Below are positions 20,200 to 30,316 of a DNA stretch of 33,220 nt, piece after piece. Under the pieces are notes generated by a model. It was given only the letters and a program-made list of their open reading frames with translations. It did no database searches and was not told where the DNA came from. Position numbers and translations under genes: made by a program. This stretch comes from Hyphochytrium catenoides. Its lineage: Eukaryota > Sar > Hyphochytriomycetes > Hyphochytriales > Hyphochytriaceae. Position 1 is the first letter of the stretch. Each line of letters begins with the position of its first letter. The stretch spans positions 1 to 33,220 of the forward strand of contig FLMG01003980.1 in assembly GCA_900088475.1 (NCBI GenBank), given 5' to 3'.

Positions 20200-23175
20200 A
20201 TGCTGATCTACTTCCTCACTCTCGGCGTCCTCCTCCTCCCCACCTTGGCGAACGACAGCCACCCTTCGGAAGCCAGGAGGGGAGTTCCACATGCAGAAGG
20301 GCCACACGTGACGCACAAAACAGTATCTCTGCCGCTGGTGTCGGAGAGCTTCGATGGCCAGGTCAGGATTCAACTGGAGTTCTTTGATGGAAGTCCGGGT
20401 TCAGGAAGCAAGAGAGCTCCGAGCGGGATATCTGCTGGAAAAAGCACTGGGAGCGAAAGGGAGCCGCCCAATTTGAAAGAGAAGGACAGTTGCTCCTGCT
20501 CTTCTAGAATATCTCTTCTCACAAAGGAAGGAAGGACCCTGAAGTCTTTCTCTGCCTGCGGAGATTCTTCACCCTTTCTCTCCTCGCCGTCCGCCTCCGC
20601 CTCCTCTGCGGTCTCCGTCCACACGGTTCTCTCTCTTACAGAGCCATCCCTCCCAAGAAAAGGGAAGAATCAAGCCACCTCTACCGTCTCTCTTTCTAAT
20701 AGTTCTTCCCCTTCTCTCCGGGCTTTCGTCTCCTATTTCTGCTCTCTGTATACACGCACGCTCTCTGACTTCTGCGAAGAGAAGGTGAGCGAAGTCGTAG
20801 TTCCAGCCTGGGTGGAAGGAGAGCAATATTGCAGAGCAGGCAGCGCTGAGGGCTCACCCTCTCATTCTCCTTCCCCTTGCCGTTCACAATCCCAATCCTG
20901 GTCGTCTTTAGAGGTCTGCCTTCCTCCTCGAACTCCATCTCATCCGCCACCTTCTCTCTCTTCTCCCTCCTCTCTTTCAATCGATTGCTGTAGCTCCGGT
21001 CAGCCTTTTTCTACCAGGAAGGCAGAGGAGCAACGGCCCTTTTCCCGTGTTTTTGCATTCGCTATAGATGTACAATGGAGCTTTGGGGTGCTGCTCACCC
21101 TGACCACTGAAGAAGGCGCGCTGCGCTATATACCGGTGACGACTGAGAATAAAGACCTGCAGGGCTTCTGTCACCACTACCAGGTGACTGAGCAACACTG
21201 CAGAAAGTTAAAGAAGGCAATCAGCAGCAGGAGAGAGATCCTGCAGATGGTGAATGATTTGCTCTCGACTCCTCTTTCTCCTACCCGTGTCTCCCCTCCT
21301 CCCTCTCCCGAGATGCTAGAGGAGTCAGAGAGTCAGTCTGGCAAACATCAAGCTCGTAAGCGGCTGTCGGCTTTCGCAGAACAATGGCCTGCTGAGGACG
21401 AACAGGCGGGTAGCCCAGGACTAGCCAAGAACGATCAGATTTCGAGGAAAAGGGTCATCGAGGAAAGTCTCTTTGAGGGCTGCTGGCGGCATGAAGGCCT
21501 AGCTACCGTCCACTGGTGCCGGTACCGCTCAGTCTGTGTAGAGGAGCGGACAGGGCTTGTCATCTTCGCAGTCAATAACTCAACTGCGCGGAAGATTGGT
21601 AGACGGCACCTCCTCTCACACTTAGGGGACGAAACAGCGGATCGACTTGCGATGGATACATTTCTGGGCTCTTTGTCTTCTTGGAGCAACCTGGGGAGAG
21701 AGCAAATGGTCCTGCCATTGAAAGGGAAGGCAGAGAAGAACAGTGAGGCTAGGGAGGTAGACGAAGGAGAACATCTGCATCCCTTGCGAGACAGTTTTCT
21801 ACTCCCTCCGCGCTCTTTCTTGATTGGCCGTTTCCACTCTATCTCCTCTCTCGCGTCACGCAAAATATCCCGCTGGGTCTCGGGCAAGACGTTCTTGGCC
21901 ACGCCACTAACAGACAAGTCAAATATATATCACTGGGCTGAGAAGTTCATGGTGGCTTACACCATACGTCAGGCTGAGGAAAATGAAGAGAAATCTGCCC
22001 CAGAGAACATGGTTACACAGAACAATGGACGAGAGAGACAAGTCCCAACACCTCGTGATGCAGAGGCAGGTGATAGCTCAGAGGACTTGGGACTGAATGT
22101 TACCTCTTTGGCCAACGTTGACACGGACAATTCGCGTCGATGCTACCGTTCAGCACGGCTGATGAGAGATCAAAGAGGCAAACGAACCAACAAGCTCACA
22201 GGAGAGCTTGCGGATGTAGGCCTTGTGAACTATGGCAGGAAGCGGTTTGATCAGTTGACGATAGTAGAGCATAAAGACTTCGACCGGGTGGCATGGCAGG
22301 AGAAGCTCATCGAACTTCTCTTTGGGAAGGAAGTAACTCGATCCGCCTCGTTCCTCAGAATAGAAACATCGGAAGAAGAGGATGAGCAGGAGAGAAGCCC
22401 GGCACCCCTCATCTGCTACGATGATGTTACCATCCCTGGAGCGTCTCCATTTTTTGTACCCTCTCGACAAGCTGCTGAGCAGTTTTTTCGCGAGGTTTCC
22501 GCCAAACGTCGCAACACTTCATCCTTTGCTTTGCCTTTGGGCTCCTCGTCCCTGCTGGACTCGAAAGCTGAATATATAGTCCTTATTAGTAGAGCCGCTG
22601 CAAGGACCCGGAAGATTATCAACGAGGCAGAGCTTATCGAGCCTCTGCGGAAGCTATGGGACGAGGAAATGGATAGGCGAGTGAGGGAAGGTGGGCTTGA
22701 GAAACTGAGAGAGAGACCAAGAAAGGTCGTTTTGGCTCATCTGCAGGGTCTTAGTTTCGAGGAGCAGATCTTCCTGTTCTCTCGCTGTGTGATGCTGGTT
22801 GCTCTTCATGGCGCGGGTCTTGCGAATATCCTCTTTCTGCCTCCTGGAGCGGTGGTAGTGGAGATCTCGGAGCCACTCTTCCCTAAGAAGCTATACCAGA
22901 CCCTGGCCATGGCGACAGGGCATCCTTACTTTATTCACCTTGCCAGAGATAACAGAGACAGACAGGGGCAAAAGTTCTCAGAGGAAGAGGAAAGAGTGTA
23001 TTACGAGGATCCGCACTTCGTGGAGAGATATGGAGAGGAAGGGATTCGTCAGTGCTTCTATTCCCGGAAATGTTTCCATACAAGCAACGCGTACGCGCTC
23101 CACCTCTCGCCCTCTTATTTTAAAGAGACAGTCAGGACAGCGATCAGGTACCTGCCAGACCTAGGTGAAGAGTAG
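20200..23175 (+). CDS. Secretory GT61-type (DUF563) glycosyltransferase, single exon
   Basis: One uninterrupted frame of 991 residues. Residues 1-18 are a signal peptide or short signal anchor (MLIYFLTLGVLLLPTLA), placing the enzyme in the ER or Golgi lumen. Residues about 110-280 are Ser/Pro-rich and low complexity. A Cys-containing segment follows (CWRHEGLATVHWCRYRSVC, about 427-445). The GT61 catalytic region contains SNIYHWAEKF (574-583, cf. the family's N-x-x-H-W element) and the C-terminal block from LAHLQGLSFEEQI to MLVALHGAGLANILFLPPGA, with His870 in the HGAGLAN motif (870-876). GT61 includes plant xylosyl- and arabinosyltransferases and animal EOGT and POMGNT2; donor and acceptor cannot be told from sequence. 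At 991 residues it is much longer than the usual 400-600, mainly through the N-terminal half. Unlike most neighbours it has no introns. Confidence 0.88.
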   Translation: MLIYFLTLGVLLLPTLANDSHPSEARRGVPHAEGPHVTHKTVSLPLVSESFDGQVRIQLEFFDGSPGSGSKRAPSGISAGKSTGSEREPPNLKEKDSCSCSSRISLLTKEGRTLKSFSACGDSSPFLSSPSASASSAVSVHTVLSLTEPSLPRKGKNQATSTVSLSNSSSPSLRAFVSYFCSLYTRTLSDFCEEKVSEVVVPAWVEGEQYCRAGSAEGSPSHSPSPCRSQSQSWSSLEVCLPPRTPSHPPPSLSSPSSLSIDCCSSGQPFSTRKAEEQRPFSRVFAFAIDVQWSFGVLLTLTTEEGALRYIPVTTENKDLQGFCHHYQVTEQHCRKLKKAISSRREILQMVNDLLSTPLSPTRVSPPPSPEMLEESESQSGKHQARKRLSAFAEQWPAEDEQAGSPGLAKNDQISRKRVIEESLFEGCWRHEGLATVHWCRYRSVCVEERTGLVIFAVNNSTARKIGRRHLLSHLGDETADRLAMDTFLGSLSSWSNLGREQMVLPLKGKAEKNSEAREVDEGEHLHPLRDSFLLPPRSFLIGRFHSISSLASRKISRWVSGKTFLATPLTDKSNIYHWAEKFMVAYTIRQAEENEEKSAPENMVTQNNGRERQVPTPRDAEAGDSSEDLGLNVTSLANVDTDNSRRCYRSARLMRDQRGKRTNKLTGELADVGLVNYGRKRFDQLTIVEHKDFDRVAWQEKLIELLFGKEVTRSASFLRIETSEEEDEQERSPAPLICYDDVTIPGASPFFVPSRQAAEQFFREVSAKRRNTSSFALPLGSSSLLDSKAEYIVLISRAAARTRKIINEAELIEPLRKLWDEEMDRRVREGGLEKLRERPRKVVLAHLQGLSFEEQIFLFSRCVMLVALHGAGLANILFLPPGAVVVEISEPLFPKKLYQTLAMATGHPYFIHLARDNRDRQGQKFSEEEERVYYEDPHFVERYGEEGIRQCFYSRKCFHTSNAYALHLSPSYFKETVRTAIRYLPDLGEE

Positions 23176-23537
23176 TCCATACTTCCATGAACTCAAAGAT
23201 CTCTCCAAGGGTAGAGAGACTGACGGCAGCCAAAGAGATGTTCAAGCAGCAAAGGCCAGAAACCCACAGTCCTACGTTCAAAAGGCGCACCCGCGGGAAC
23301 ATGCGATGTCAGACGAGAAAGACGCTAATATTATATATTATCATCAGGCACAGACAAACAGCTTTCAGTATACAGTCTCCGTTTGCCCTAGCATAGAGAT
23401 CAGGAGTCTCAACTGGCTGAACTAGGCTAACAACGACGGAGAGGTGCTCCCTTAAATAATGCTCTTGGTAAAAATAGGATGAGAGTGAAAGGAAAGGATA
23501 GAAAGAGAATCAAAGATGAAAATTGATAAATCTTTCT
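23176..23537. other. 362-base tail-to-tail gap
   Basis: This contains the 3' flanks of the convergent GT61-type (+) and mucin-like (-) genes. The short open frames here (for example 23187-23425) have no motif and are taken as 3' untranslated sequence. A-rich stretches such as TTAAATAATG (about 23452) and GATAAATC (about 23525) are possible poly(A) signals on the plus strand. Confidence 0.5.
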
Positions 23538-24587
23538 TTAGAACTCAATCGACCTCCTCCTAGGCCCTCGCGCGCGCTGAGGTTGTTGGCCCTGAAGCTC
23601 CGATGGTGGCGCTAACGTGTGCGCATACGTTGATTCTACATAGGACTCTAAGGGCACCAAAGTGCCATAAGGCCGCTCAAGTGGGCTCAGAGTGTTTCTA
23701 GAAGCCATAGATTCGCCAGGCGGCATCGTGCTATTCCTGTAAGGAAGGATCGGACCCTTAGGCGTCGCTACATCCACGAAGTTGGTGGGTCCAGCCTTCT
23801 TTCTGCGGTAGATTACCACCGCCCACGAGATTAGGCCCACAGCGGCTAGAGCAGACAGCACAATCATAACAATCTGCCAGGTCTCAAACTTGGCAGGACC
23901 ACCGCCAGCCGCATTCTTGTTTGTCGTGGAGACGCCGGACGTGGTAGTAGGAGAGTTTGCTAGTGCGCCAGCGTCCGTCGTCGACTTTGGCGGGGTTGAA
24001 TTCGAAGACGGATTACTGGGAGAAGGAGTGCTGACGCCAGCAGAAGAGCCAGAGCCTTGGTTGCTAGTTGCAGCTGGAGAAGGCGAGCCGGCGCCGGCCG
24101 ATGAGCCGGCAGGAGGGACGGGGGAAGGTGTAGGAGAACCGGCAGAAGGTAAGCCGGTACTCCCCTTACTGGGAGCTGGGGCGGGGCTCTGTCCACCGCT
24201 GACAGGCGTCACTGTAGGAGTGGTGCCGCCGCCCAAACTGCCAGTGGCTTGAAAGTTCCTATACTGCTCCACGCGATAGCCCTCGGGGCAGATGGGATAG
24301 GCGTTGTATTTCTGGTCAAAATTGAAGTCGAATCGTACTTTGCAGTGTTTGCAGCCTTGCACCGCCTGCTGGTTCCCGTCCTCAAAGCAACCCACCGTGC
24401 CCTTGCAAACGTCATCAAAGATTCCTGCTAAGCCCTGCGCTATGTCGCCCTGACCCACGCGCGTCTGGCAGGCGTCGTTTTTTGCCGCGTTATCTGCCTG
24501 GGCCGCTACAGTGCCCAGGCCAAAGGCCAGCACCTGTAGAAACGCTATAAGTTTGATAGAGAGCATATTTCTGTCTGAGCTTCTCAT
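23538..24587 (-). CDS. Mucin-like type I membrane protein with six-cysteine ectodomain, single exon
   Basis: One uninterrupted frame of 349 residues. Residues about 8-30 form a signal peptide (LSIKLIAFLQVLAFGLGTVAA). A small ectodomain of about 75 residues follows with six cysteines (40, 61, 67, 79, 82, 100), an even number that suggests three disulfides, and a CKHC pair. Residues about 112-235 are a Ser/Thr/Pro/Gly/Ala-rich stalk of the kind that is O-glycosylated. Residues 237-259 are one hydrophobic span (WQIVMIVLSALAAVGLISW...) with a basic stop-transfer YRRKK, then a 90-residue cytosolic tail with several Tyr motifs (PYRN, RPYG, ESYV) and a basic end (GPRRRSIEF). I do not recognise the ectodomain family. 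The layout is that of a cell-surface receptor or adhesin-like protein. ATG at 24587 is used; Met8 is an alternative start closer to the hydrophobic core. Confidence 0.82.
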   Translation of the reverse strand: MRSSDRNMLSIKLIAFLQVLAFGLGTVAAQADNAAKNDACQTRVGQGDIAQGLAGIFDDVCKGTVGCFEDGNQQAVQGCKHCKVRFDFNFDQKYNAYPICPEGYRVEQYRNFQATGSLGGGTTPTVTPVSGGQSPAPAPSKGSTGLPSAGSPTPSPVPPAGSSAGAGSPSPAATSNQGSGSSAGVSTPSPSNPSSNSTPPKSTTDAGALANSPTTTSGVSTTNKNAAGGGPAKFETWQIVMIVLSALAAVGLISWAVVIYRRKKAGPTNFVDVATPKGPILPYRNSTMPPGESMASRNTLSPLERPYGTLVPLESYVESTYAHTLAPPSELQGQQPQRARGPRRRSIEF

Positions 24588-25470
24588 CTCGCTGTCTGCA
24601 TTATGATAGAGCTTGACGGAGATTCCGACTGGAGAAGCAGTTGATGATCTGAAATGCAGATGAAGCTGCTTGCGGGCCGCGACCAGAGGAGAGAGAGAAG
24701 AAAATGACTTGCCGTTCCGAACAATTTCTCGCTCTATGCCCTTGTCCTTGAGACTTTCCGTCCACTTTGTCCACTGTCAGCGCTATAGCCTCACAATAAC
24801 AAGAAGTGCCATGTTACTCTGATGATAGACTTTCTATCTTCCTTCCCGTCAGCGGCTTGGTCTTCATAGTGTTTCCTAGGAGAATAGTGAACAGACAGTG
24901 AAAGTCCGATGGGCTTTCCTTGATGGCTCGGGCAACCAAAGACCATCATTAGCATACTAACATAAAGACAGACAAAGAGCTCTTGGGATCTGAGGGAGGG
25001 GCATAGACCTTTCTTCAGGGTCTCTTTTCACTGTCTCTCTTTCTCCTGTCTGCTGCTGTCTTTCCTTTCTTCAACCAGAGAAGACAAGGGAAGACGAGGG
25101 AACAAGATGAGCGAAGAGAGAAGAGATGAGGGAACAGTAACTCTCTGGTTGTTCTTTCCCAGTGTAGAACTATCGAAGGAAGAGAGGGATGAGGGCGGCA
25201 TCCCAGAAACAGACATCAAGTGTTGGTCAGGAAGGGAAGGATGACATAAAAGAGAAGAGGGAGAGAGGAAGGAGCGTGGAGAAGTCAAGAAAGGGCGGGG
25301 CCAGGAAGGACGAGACCCTTCCATCTCTGGTGTATTGTCTCACCTCCTCTCTCGCCCTTCTGTTTCCTCTTCTATCTCTGTCTCAGTCTCCCCGGTCTCT
25401 CTGTCTCTCACTACTTCTCTCAGACCCATGTCTTCTATTCCTTACTGTGTCTCTCTCTCTCTGTCTCTCC

Positions 25471-25526
<56 letters not shown>

Positions 25527-26380
25527 CTCTCTTAATCAGAACTGAGAAAGAGGAAAGACAACGCTCTATTATCGTGATTTTAAGTTTTGTTCGGATTCTA
25601 ACTAATATATTCGGTCACTAAGATTACTCAAGTCAAAAGAGAGTAAAAGAAAGCTTATGAGAGTGGAGGTATTTTTGGTAGAGGTCGTCCGCAAACCGCT
25701 ACTCTCGGGCTGCCGGGCTTGATGGCGTTATCTTTTGGTTTACGTACTGTATATGTATTGTGGTTAGAGAGACGGAGAAAGAGGAAGGAAAAAGATACCC
25801 CACCCAGTTGAAATACAAGAAATAACTCTTCGGCTCAGCAAATAATCAGGAAACCTTTCCTGGTCTAGTTTCCGTACCTGTAGAAGTGTCTAGGGTTCCC
25901 TTGGAATAGTGATTGGAACTCGTTCTTTCGGAAAACTACTGGTCAGTTGTGGTGTTTGGCGGTGTCAGTCATCGCCAGGTTGCCTCAAAGCGACCAAAGT
26001 GGGATAGAGACTGACAAACTGCTTAGAGATTCCGAAATAATAAAGGACTCATTACAACATCTATAGTATTGTAAGCACTGGATTACGCTATCAAGCAGGT
26101 TGAACGACTATTCAAAGGACAAACAAGTGAGACTGAGCAGCAAGACTGTGTGCTTCAATGTTCAATGAGACTGAGAATGAGGAGGAATGCTTTCCCTTGT
26201 GCACTGACGAAACAGTAGTGCAAGGTGGAGAGATGGTAACTGACGACCCTGTACAGTTAGTTAGTAGAACGAGTGCTGTACCAACAAAACCAGGACTGAA
26301 GGATATGCCAGGCACTTTTGCGCTGCTTCCCGACCTGCTTGCCTACCCGTTCGTGGTGGCAAGTGCCGGATCATAGGCTT
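24588..26380. other. Non-coding stretch upstream of the mucin-like gene
   Basis: The left part should hold the promoter of the leftward mucin-like gene. A CT tract lies at 25449-25531. No open frame shows a family motif; the 72-codon frame at 26158-26376 reads smoothly but has no recognisable domain and no supporting splice structure. Confidence 0.5.
25449..25531. repeat. (CT)n microsatellite tract
   Basis: About 80 bases of nearly perfect CT repeats on the plus strand, broken by single G or C insertions and flanked by further CT-rich sequence from about 25350. It is the second such tract in the window and responsible for the Ser/Leu-rich spurious open frames here. Confidence 0.92.
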
Positions 26381-26548
26381 CTTTTTTTATGACTGGGTTG
26401 TTACTAGGCCGAGTCAAGCCAAGTCACTGCGACAGGCCTTACAAAAGATACTATTGAAGCTGCAGCTTCGCAACAACGAAAGAGGGATTCTTGATGGAGG
26501 TGTCATCCATTTATCCTAAACCTCGTACTGCAGAAGACGTGCAGCCCT

Positions 26549-26608
26549 GCGAAGAACTGCAGTTCAATCATATAAAAGCGAAGAACTGCAGTTAGTTCGA
26601 TCATATGG
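26549..26608. repeat. Imperfect tandem duplication, about 30-bp unit
   Basis: Two adjacent units beginning GCGAAGAACTGCAGTT (26549 and 26578) are followed by similar ATCATAT-containing tails, one CAATCATATAAAA and one AGTTCGATCATATGG. Confidence 0.85.
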
Positions 26609-28264
26609 ATGGATACCTGAAATAAAAATCCCTTAGTTGTTGTCCTGCATTCTTCTTCCTCTTCTTGATGCTCATCCTCATCCATGTTTTTTCTCTTCCT
26701 TTAGGAACTGTTGAGTTCCATTGTGGCACTTGTTGCTCGAGGATGGTTTTGCTCATACACCGCTTACCTTCTCTCTATTTTTTCATTCTCTTCTTGCGGC
26801 TACTAGGTACTGAGATGTGATGCTCCTTGCCATATTAGCTACTACTAGCAGGTTTATCGTACATGACACCAGTTGGACTGTTCAGTCGCATGCAAAAGAG
26901 ATCTTCGTCTTCCTCTTCTGGGCTTACCACTTGCTGAATCTCTAGACTTCACAGTCCGAAGGATGCTATCGGCTACTACAGCACAGCGAGGACAGCGTTA
27001 ATAAGAAGAACAGGAATGAGATACGGAATCATAGTGTTTCTAATAAGTCCTTTAGCCGACGTACAGTACTACGGCCGAATACTACACTATGTTTGCCCAG
27101 AGTTCCGCAACAATTGTCTTTGTTACTCAGTACTGTAGTAAATGCATGAAGTGAGCTGCGTTACCCAAGCTAGCGAGCCTCCCAAAGACCATTCATCCTG
27201 GATAATACCATCATTGGCGACTTTATCTTCGTTTGCATCAAGTCCAGCGGGAAACATTGAGGAGAGGGGCCGTAGATGTAGATGACGAAAAGCCGGCCAA
27301 GTGAAGGCAACAGGCAGCACCACCACCACCATATAGAGCTTGAAGTTGAGGGAGAACACTTGTAGGTCGAGATAAGAAAACAGGTCACGTAATAGTTTGT
27401 TGGCATCTATCTATAAAGTTTGGTGGTGGTAGTATTACGGTACGACCTTCGATAGTGACTGCCATCTCTGTCCACGAATCTCCCTTGTCCACAAGCTCAT
27501 CTCCACCCCATATACCCGACCATACTGCCGGTTATATGTGCAGGGAAGAAGCGCCACACACTACAACCAGCAGAGCTTCAGGAGCATGGACAGGGCGGCA
27601 GCTGGCGGACCACTGACTCACTAACTCATGTTATCCCTTTAAGCCCTTACTACAGTGGTGGTGAAGGACCCCTTTGGTGCAGCTACTTACTGATGACGTC
27701 CACCACCTTTGTGAGATTCGAGACTGCTGGTGGTTACGGGGGCGAGCTGCAACAACAGACGCATCTGCAGAGGGAAGGACAGTAATGTCATCATGGCCTT
27801 CCTTCTTTCTACTCGTAATAACTTGTTCTAATTACCGTCTCACCGTCGATTCCCAAGGAAGGTTCAGCGTCATGATGGTGGCATCAAGAAGGATGATAAT
27901 GCTTTTGCTGGGCGGGTTGGAATGGCGGTTCAGCGCAGCAATCCAGCTTGTCGCGCCAACAAATTTCTTTGGGGGCGATCCTTTAGAATTCTACTAAGGT
28001 TAACTTAATCTTTCTAGAAAAGATAGGGCTCGCTTCTTGCACTTTCCCACCAGGCCCACAAACGAAAGGACATAGATCTACACCGTTCCACTCTTGGAGT
28101 GGTGATACATAGACCTTACAACAGCGGTGTACAGGATAACGAACAGTCCGGGACAGCGTTCTACTGTCGTCTGGAGCATGTCCATCCCTCCTTTTATACT
28201 TCTACTGTAGTTCCTATTCCTAGTGCCGAAGCAATAAAAGTTCGTGTATTTTTGTGCTGGAGCC

Positions 28265-28272
28265 AAAATTTT
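28265..28272 (-). terminator. RNA polymerase III terminator of tRNA-Pro
   Basis: Immediately 3' of the tRNA on the minus strand the sequence is AAAATTTT; four consecutive T residues are the minimal pol III termination signal. Confidence 0.7.
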
Positions 28273-28344
28273 GGGCCGTTCCGGGAATTGAACCCGAGAC
28301 CTCTCGGACCCAAACCGAGAATCATACCACTAGACCAAACGGCC
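28273..28344 (-). tRNA. tRNA-Pro (anticodon UGG)
   Basis: The minus strand folds as a complete 72-base cloverleaf. The acceptor stem GGCCGTT (28344-28338) pairs with AACGGCC, followed by discriminator C at 28273. The D arm carries the A-box-like TGGTCTAGTGG. The anticodon stem-loop is CTCGG-TTTGGGT-CCGAG with anticodon TGG, and the T arm contains the B box GGTTCAATTCC. No CCA is encoded and there is no intron, as expected for a nuclear eukaryotic gene. The sequence closely resembles plant nuclear tRNA-Pro. Downstream on the minus strand AAAATTTT supplies a T4 run as RNA polymerase III terminator. Confidence 0.96.
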
Positions 28345-30316
28345 AACTTGACTGAAATGTAGGGGTTACAGGACCGTAATTGAAACCTTCATCTATATAC
28401 AGAAGTCCTAGCCTCGTTGATTGGCCGCATCTTCCAACCTCTTTCTTTTGATGTGCTCTGATTGGTCCGATCATCATGCCACCAAAGCCATCAATCAGTC
28501 AATGAGCAAATCAGACTCAAGCATTGGGAGCCCTGGGGAATCTGATTGGGTGGCGTGATGATCTCCAAGTTTGAGAAGAAGAAATGCGACCACCAGACAG
28601 AGTAGCACATTATGTATGTGTCAATCAGACCACTTGGACTCCAGCTAGGGTCGGATCACGGTTGAGCTATGACATTCAGCCACTGAGCTCGCGGCTCTTC
28701 ATGTTGATGAGCGCCAAGAAGCTATGACTGACATTGTCAAAGGTTGCGCTCACCTCCTCTCGAGAATCGACTTTCGAAAAGAGTTCTCTCTTTCACCCTT
28801 GCCACTTGACCGTGTTGTCGGTGTCTGCGTTTTCAGCTTCATTTGGGTTTCAAGGACGCTTTGCCCGGCACCTGATCTAATTTCAAGCTTTTCTAAGCCT
28901 CCGCCTCCTTCCTTACTATGGTGGGGATGGAGAAGAAGTATGATTCTTGCGACTGTACAGCAGCCGTTTCGGGTAGTGGCAAGAACTGTCCAACTACAAT
29001 CGATTATGTGTCGTGTCATGGAGAATAACAACCCAGTAGTAGGCCAACAGTGTGGGTGCCGAGTATACGACAGAGACAGAGAGCGAAGATGGACCCCTAA
29101 CAAACAAAGTTACTAACCGTTGTTCTTCTTTCTGAGAATATGCATAATCAACCACCGTCCGGACGATGCAGAGAATGCTCACTTTCGCCTAACAAAACTG
29201 GGAAGACCAACAAAACTGGGAAGACCGGACTGACTACCTATCAGACAACCTCTAGTTCTCACCCGACAGCCAAAGGGAAAGGCTAGTACTAGGCGCGCCG
29301 CCACACGGCGAACAACATAAATAAATAAATAACAAAATAAGGGCAGCACCATTCAATAAGGAAGTGCCCACCAACCGAGGTCTGAGCATATCGTCTTCGG
29401 AGTGATGCAGAGACAGCCATGTACAATATGTTACTATTACTCTCAGCAGTCGCAGACGGAACTGAATGCGCTTCACCACCTGAAGCCCCCTCTTTACCTC
29501 GACTGCAGACGTGCTGCAGATATAATAGCATTAACCAAGGGATTTTTTCCTGCCTCCTCCTCCAGCACGTAATTGTTTCACACTTCAGGTTGTCGGCGGA
29601 CGTTTCCAAAAAAGAAAGGAGATGCACATCCGCATCATTGATTGGACCTTCCGTCTTCCCTCTCTTCTTCACCTTTATGCTGTTCTTCCAACTTCTCTTC
29701 AGCATTGGCTGACAACAAGAAGAAAGGATAAGATTTTCGTGCTATCGAGGAGTGACATCAAATGGTCTGTTGATGAGCCATCATGGAGACCATCAATGTG
29801 TACCACCACCTTAAGCCAAGAGCAGGCATGGCCCAGAAGATATTACTATGATGATGTGTACTTTTGTCAACATCGCTACCACGAGAGCTAATATTTATCG
29901 ATGAGAAGAGCAAGCAGCCATATCGCTCCAACACTACTACTGCTGGTCTGCTTTCCTGCAACAATAAATGAAGACGGACAGAGATGTCCAATAGTAGTAG
30001 TACAGCTATTTAACCTATCTACTTGCTGCTGACGATACCACGAGCCAGACAAGGACGAAGCTTTCTTCTTCCTCCTTCCTACTCATGGTCGCAGAAGAGC
30101 GGAGGTGATGATGCTTCACCTTTATAATATACGGAGTAGTAGAATTACATGATGATGGAATTGAGGAGGAAGCTATTCTACATTCATCAAGAAGGAAGTG
30201 CATGCTTCCAGTCAGTTCTCCCCCTGGAGCTCCCAGAGCTCCCCACAGAGTTGTACCTGTTTGGGATGTTTTGCGCTGTATTCTATCACAGTGCATATTA
30301 CTTAAAATAGGATAGG
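28345..30316. other. Gene-poor stretch between the tRNA and PP2C genes
   Basis: No open frame has a family motif. The interval contains a possible decayed inverted-repeat element (about 28410-28640), an 18-base tandem duplication (29191-29226), a short TAAA-type repeat (about 29318-29335), a 7-base-stem hairpin GGAGCTC-CCA-GAGCTCC at 30226-30242 and the presumptive PP2C promoter at its right end. Confidence 0.5.
29191..29226. repeat. Perfect 18-bp tandem duplication
   Basis: AACAAAACTGGGAAGACC occurs twice back to back (29191-29208 and 29209-29226) without mismatch, which suggests a recent slippage event. Confidence 0.93.

Larger units (their letters stand above)
26381..28272. other. Gene-poor stretch left of the tRNA gene
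   Basis: Open frames are short and lack motifs on both strands. Composition looks AT-richer than the coding regions, with scattered trinucleotide runs (for example CCACCACCACC near 27320 and GGTGGTGG near 27423). One short tandem duplication lies at 26549-26608. Nothing else can be supported. Confidence 0.5.

Noticed and set aside
26158-26376. 72-codon open frame with an acidic start
   Set aside because: No family resemblance, no splice context and no codon-bias evidence available; could be chance.
26503-26685. Minus-strand start MDEDEHQEEEEE followed by a donor-like CAGGTATCC
   Set aside because: An attractive first-exon look, but no downstream exon with a consistent phase or motif was found.
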